From the NCBI RefSeq assembly GCF_001279005.1, contig NZ_LGCN01000224.1, positions 1 through 47,021 on the forward strand: 47,021 bases of DNA, written 5' to 3'. The stretch comes from Streptomyces caelestis. GTDB lineage: Bacteria > Actinomycetota > Actinomycetes > Streptomycetales > Streptomycetaceae. The notes beneath the pieces are model-generated. The model did not search any database. It was given only the letters and a program-made list of their open reading frames with translations, and had not been told where the DNA came from. Positions 43,868 through 47,021 of this stretch are shown piece by piece. How positions within the stretch are numbered: the stretch's first letter is position 1; each line of letters opens with the position of its first letter. The position numbers were made by a program, and so were the translations under genes.

Positions 43868-44297
43868 CCACCGGGGCAGGCGTAGGCGCTGTCCCCGGGT
43901 GAGGATCCTGCCGTCCTGCCGTCCTGCCGGAGAACGGCGGCGGCCCTCACGGTGGAGCCGTCCACCCGACGGGCCCGCCGTCCCGCCCCTGGAAGAACCG
44001 GGGAGCCCGTGGGAACAGCAACCACCGAAAGCCGGCCACAGCGATACGGGCAGCCGGACGGTCGGGCGCGCGTGTGCCTCGGGCAACCACGATGGGCATC
44101 AGCCACGCTTCCCGTCGCCGATCGCCCCGCACCCCGGATCACCGTCCGGTCCGACTCACGCGGTGGGACCACCCCGAGGACCGGAGCGCTTGCGCGAGGA
44201 CCGCAGGGCCTCCCCCACGGCGCCGCACGCGCCCACGGACCCGCGCCCTTTCTTTAAAGATAGCGGCGACTCTCTGACCTGCGACGATGCAGGAGTT
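43868..44297 (+). other. Intergenic, no gene supported
   Basis: Over 400 bp of GC-rich sequence between the cluster and the A2 operator region. Frames on both strands are Pro/Arg/Ser-rich and lack ribosome sites. An AT-rich patch (TTTCTTTAAAGATAG) at about 44248-44265 may be promoter material. Confidence 0.4.
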
Positions 44298-44365
44298 TTG
44301 TGCACCCTGGGTGCACAACTTGGGTGTCCTGGACCCTGGAAGTTGTGCAGCTGCACGCACAACTT
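44298..44365. promoter_or_regulatory. Two perfect palindromes with AAGTTGTGC half-sites upstream of A2
   Basis: TTGTGCACC-N3-GGTGCACAA at 44298-44318 and AAGTTGTGC-N8-GCACAACTT at 44340-44365. A further AAAAGTTGAA lies at 44406-44415. The half-site matches the AAGTTGCG boxes upstream of A1 at 16.35-16.41 kb. Confidence 0.65.
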
Positions 44366-44467
44366 GGTCATGGCAAGGGCCGCTCTCCGATCCGCGCGTG
44401 AAACCAAAAGTTGAATGATTCGTTAGGCATGTCGCTTACAAGGAAAGCTGGAAAAAGGAGCAGGTCA

Positions 44468-45022
44468 GTGCCCCCGTCGAGGCGTAGCGTCGCTGTCCCT
44501 GGACCACGGAGGGCGGTTCGGCTGTCACGTGTCGCTTATCCGTCGCGCAACGTCCTGGAAGACCAGTCGCGCACGCTGCTCAAGGCACTCGAGAAGATCA
44601 GCCGGAACGGCGGCACGATCGTTGCCGACCCGCCTCGGAAGGGCTACGCCTTCCCCGGCGGCAAGCACCTCGCCCTGTCCACGGAGATCCACGAGAACCT
44701 GTGGCGGTTCAAGCTGAGCCCGATGGCCCGTGATCTCCTCGACCACATAGTGGCCACGCATGACGAGGACGGACTGGTACGGGCAACCCAGCAGGGCCTC
44801 GGCGCGCACTTCCAGTGCCATCGCTCGAAGATCAGCCGGGCCATGAAGATGCTCGACACGCACAACTTCGCCTGGAAGCACATGCAAGGCCAGTACCAGC
44901 TGAATCCCTGCTACGCCTACCGGTGGGGAAGCCGCAAGCAGCACGCCCTGGCCGCGAGGATCACGGACGTCCTCAAGGCCCGGACGATTCAGCTGCCCCT
45001 GTCCGAGACGAGGAACCGATGA
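44468..45022 (+). CDS. Winged-helix protein A2 (RepL-like), paralogue of A1
   Basis: 184 aa from GTG 44468, chosen for the strong AAAAAGGAG 7 nt upstream. The core is a winged helix: LSPMARDLLDHIVATHDEDG, ATQQGLGAHFQCHRSKISRA, MKMLDTHNF, ending QYQLNPCYAYRWGSRKQ. The 'YQLNP..AY' wing is shared with A1. The N-terminus is Arg-rich and likely disordered. It overlaps B2 by ATGA. Two palindromes with AAGTTGTGC half-sites lie 100-170 bp upstream, suggesting autoregulation. Whether the pair regulates transcription or replication cannot be told from sequence. Confidence 0.7.
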   Translation: MPPSRRSVAVPGPRRAVRLSRVAYPSRNVLEDQSRTLLKALEKISRNGGTIVADPPRKGYAFPGGKHLALSTEIHENLWRFKLSPMARDLLDHIVATHDEDGLVRATQQGLGAHFQCHRSKISRAMKMLDTHNFAWKHMQGQYQLNPCYAYRWGSRKQHALAARITDVLKARTIQLPLSETRNR

Positions 45023-45489
45023 CAGGCGCACCTCTGGTTCACAATCCTGCGATCTGGGAGCACCTCCCGAACGCCAGGCTCAGGAGCACGGCGCGCGACG
45101 TGTTCGACATCCTCACCGCCCGGCAGTGCCCCGGCGGCGCGGTCCGGATCACCCAAGCGGAACTGTCCGAGCGCCTGGGGATCAGCCAGGCCGCCGTGTC
45201 CCGCGCCGTCGGCGAGTTGAAGGACGTCGGCATCCTGGAGGGCCGCACGAGGCGCGGCGCGCTGCGCATCCACCCACTGCTGGCCGGCTACGAGTCGGAG
45301 GCTCACATGATCAACAGCATCTCCGACCCGGACACGTACCTGTGGCCCCTGCGGTACGAGTCGGGGGTGCGGCCGCCGCGCCGGTCCGACCCCAGGGCGG
45401 GCACGATGTTCGACCCGGACCCCGACCCCGACGGCGGCGAGGACGCGCCCCTGCCCGAGGCACTGCCGACGCTCCGGCTCGCGGGCTGA
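45019..45489 (+). CDS. Winged-helix protein B2, paralogue of B1
   Basis: 156 aa. The winged helix is TARDVFDILTARQCPGGAVR, ITQAELSERLGISQAAVSRA, VGELKDVGILEGRTRRGALR, then HPLLAGYESEAHM; the AGYES ending is shared with B1. The C-terminal tail is acidic (DPDPDPDGGEDAP), which B1 lacks. GAGGAACCG precedes the ATG that overlaps the A2 stop. Same gene order as A1-B1 but on the opposite strand at the other side of the cluster. Confidence 0.7.
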   Translation: MTGAPLVHNPAIWEHLPNARLRSTARDVFDILTARQCPGGAVRITQAELSERLGISQAAVSRAVGELKDVGILEGRTRRGALRIHPLLAGYESEAHMINSISDPDTYLWPLRYESGVRPPRRSDPRAGTMFDPDPDPDGGEDAPLPEALPTLRLAG

Positions 45490-45745
45490 CGCTTCGCAGT
45501 GGCCCGGGGCCGGCGTCCCGGACAACCCCGGGGCCGGCTGGTCACCGTCGCCTCCCGCAAGCCGGTGGACCAGCTCCGCAGCGGCAGCGCCCCCGAACAC
45601 CGCCGCCTGAGCACCCGCGCCCACCGCCTGGAGGCCCGTGTGTCACCCCTACGGCGGGTTGCCCATGGGGGGCGGACAACCGTGTCGCGGCTGTCGGGGG
45701 CGGCCTCCGGGCAGTCCGGTGCGGACCGCGCGAGTCGCTGACGCT

Positions 45746-46027
45746 TCAGGGGACCTGGCGGTAGACCTCCCACCGGTTGCCCACGGTCAGGACCCACACG
45801 ACGAGCCGACCGTCCTCGACGGTGTGGACGACCCGGTAGTCACCGACCCTGAGCCGCCACCGGGCGTTGTGCCCTCGCAGGGCCTTCACGTCGAACGCCG
45901 CCGTGTCCCCGGCGTCCATCGCCTTCTGGAGTTCGGTCAGGCGGTACAGGACGCGCAGGGCATCAGAGCGCGGGATCTTGAGCATGTCCCGCTGGGCGTG
46001 CGGGGTGAAGCGCGTGACGTACCCCAT
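45746..46027 (-). CDS. RelE/ParE-family toxin
   Basis: 93 aa, normal size for RelE-type mRNA interferases. Features: TRFTPHAQRDMLKIPRSDAL, the basic core VKALRGHNARWRLRVGDYRV, and the C-terminal VGNRWEVYRQVP. ATG 46027 lies 5 nt after the antitoxin stop, the usual antitoxin-first order. The 256-bp stretch downstream (45490-45745) holds no supported gene. Confidence 0.9.
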   Translation of the reverse strand: MGYVTRFTPHAQRDMLKIPRSDALRVLYRLTELQKAMDAGDTAAFDVKALRGHNARWRLRVGDYRVVHTVEDGRLVVWVLTVGNRWEVYRQVP

Positions 46028-46032
46028 GCGGA

Positions 46033-46323
46033 TCAGCGCTGCTGGTCGCGGAGCAGGGCGGCCATCTCTTCGAGCGAGACCGACCCGTCGGCGCCTTCGG
46101 ACTCGACTTCGTCGGCCAGCCGGTTGAGCCATTCCTCTTCGGCGTCCTCGGCGAGTTGGCGCAACCGCTGGTACTCCTGGATGTCGATCACGACGGCTTC
46201 CTGCTTGCCGCGCCGCGTGATGATCGTCGGCGTTTCCTCACGGCGGGCGCGGTCGATGACATCGGCGAGGTGGCTGCGGACCTCGGCCATGGATTCCACT
46301 ACCGGCTCACTCACGTCACGCAT
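46033..46323 (-). CDS. Phd/YefM-family antitoxin
   Basis: 96 aa. The N-terminal Phd fold is SMAEVRSHLADVIDRARREE then TPTIITRRGKQEAVVIDIQEY; the acidic C-terminal tail (AEDAEEEWLNRLADEVESEG) would wrap the toxin. It starts 3 nt after the stop of the upstream gene, so the toxin-antitoxin pair may be read with it as well as from its own promoter. Confidence 0.9.
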   Translation of the reverse strand: MRDVSEPVVESMAEVRSHLADVIDRARREETPTIITRRGKQEAVVIDIQEYQRLRQLAEDAEEEWLNRLADEVESEGADGSVSLEEMAALLRDQQR

Positions 46324-46326
46324 GTA

Positions 46327-47021
46327 TCAGACGTACATCACAAGGGGCGGGACCACGGACGGTGGCGAGTTGAGGCAGCGGCGGCAGAGGATTTCGTCGC
46401 CGGCCGGACGGAAGAGCGTCGCCTGTACGTGGTCGCCCTCGCATTCGCGGAGGGCGGCGAGACGGCTGGACGGACGTGCGGGGGCCGGGCGTTCGGCAGC
46501 AGAGGCAGTACCGGGGTCGGGCACAGGTGGCACGTCGCGGAGCAGGTAGCGCAGGAGGCCGCCGGGGCGGTGGACGGGGGTGCCGTCGTCGGGGAGGCCG
46601 CGCAGGATGTGCGTGCGGATGGCGGTGGGGGTGTGGCCGGCGGTGAGCCAGTGGGAGACGAGGCGGGCGAGTTCGTCGTGCATGCCCCGGGGGATGCGGC
46701 GCAGGTCGGGGGAGAGGTGCGGGAGGGCGGCGACGAGGGCGCGGGCGGTTTCGGGGACCTCGGTCGTCTCCGGTGCGGGCTCCGGGTCCGGGCCCGACTC
46801 CGGCTGGGCGGGATGGTGGGAGGTGTTTTCCCCTGGGTCTTTCCTTGGATAGCCGTCGGCGGGCGGAGGGGTCGGGGCACCGACGGCCGGAATGCGGGGA
46901 CTCGGGGCGACCTGCGGTGACGCGTCGGCGGAGGGGGTGTGGCCGGGCATCCGGGCGAGGATCTTGGCGGCCTCGGCGGCGTTCAACGGCACGTTGGAGA
47001 CGAGCTGTTGGGTCACCCAGT
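46327..47021 (-). CDS. Hypothetical protein, C-terminal part (5' end outside window)
   Basis: At least 230 residues. The frame is open to the window edge and the first visible residues (TQQLVSNVPLNAAEAAKIL) look internal, so the start is probably beyond. It has a Pro-rich disordered middle, a helical part (MHDELARLVSHWLTAGHTPT then AIRTHILRGLP) and a C-terminal Cys/His set (ECEGDHVQA...LCRRCL) that could bind zinc. Similar proteins, some with an N-terminal helix-turn-helix, occur in Streptomyces accessory regions. Function is unknown. Confidence 0.6.
   Translation of the reverse strand, partial: WVTQQLVSNVPLNAAEAAKILARMPGHTPSADASPQVAPSPRIPAVGAPTPPPADGYPRKDPGENTSHHPAQPESGPDPEPAPETTEVPETARALVAALPHLSPDLRRIPRGMHDELARLVSHWLTAGHTPTAIRTHILRGLPDDGTPVHRPGGLLRYLLRDVPPVPDPGTASAAERPAPARPSSRLAALRECEGDHVQATLFRPAGDEILCRRCLNSPPSVVPPLVMYV

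Noticed and set aside
43899..44414. Plus-strand frame of 171 codons between the SARP gene and A2
   Set aside because: Pro/Ser/Arg-rich, no ribosome site, and it runs through the palindromic operator region.
45500..45545. GC-rich repeat (CCCGGGGCC motifs) as terminator after B2
   Set aside because: Arms are imperfect and mostly self-palindromic; no single convincing hairpin.

Overview
The window is very GC-rich, with strong third-position GC bias, and carries γ-butyrolactone (GBL) signalling genes, a SARP regulator and Streptomyces-type mobile elements. This points to a Streptomyces accessory region: a chromosome arm or a large linear plasmid. No rRNA, tRNA or CRISPR array was seen.

1-7.1 kb: a conflict/mobile region. 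A large NLR-type STAND ATPase with TPR repeats runs off the left edge. The small helical protein encoded just upstream shares a gap-free amyloid-like motif with the NLR N-terminus. Next come a full-length Tn3-family transposase and pieces of a second Tn3 transposase lying in both orientations.

7.1-16.2 kb: a methyltransferase-acetyltransferase fusion, rsgA with a possible leader peptide, a dienelactone-hydrolase-like protein without its Cys nucleophile, a decayed tyrosine recombinase beside a perfect 21-bp inverted repeat, a frameshifted serine-recombinase tail, an SDR-TetR operon, and a two-gene winged-helix operon (A1-B1) reading leftward.

16.8-43.8 kb: a GBL-controlled biosynthetic-type cluster. 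It holds an FAD-linked oxidase, an acyl-CoA-dehydrogenase-like flavoprotein and an SDR, then a divergent AfsA-type synthase/ArpA-type receptor pair. A shikimate kinase, a degenerate ANL ligase with a free-standing ANL C-domain and a DNA-binding-domain-only LysR protein follow. After a stretch with ordinary genes and decayed recombinase/FGE remnants comes a tight operon: FAD protein, class II aldolase, chorismate synthase, AroB-like protein, dead IS701-like transposase and dead transaldolase-like protein. A methyltransferase, an istB remnant, an AraC-type regulator and an in-frame ANL ligase-SARP-NB-ARC fusion close the cluster. Three near-identical ARE-like boxes (core GCATGCGGGTWTGTTT) lie before the receptor, the degenerate ligase and the AraC-type gene.

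44.2-47 kb: a second winged-helix pair (A2-B2), paralogous to A1-B1 and reading rightward, so the two pairs bracket the cluster and point outward. Both have upstream palindromes built on AAGTTGYG. A RelE/Phd-type toxin-antitoxin pair and the C-terminal part of a hypothetical protein end the window.

The most notable points are the NLR/effector motif pair, the concentration of enzyme-like proteins that have lost catalytic residues beside intact aroC and aroK, the ligase-SARP fusion, and the paired regulators flanking the cluster. The chemical product cannot be deduced: no PKS, NRPS or chorismate-consuming enzyme is visible.
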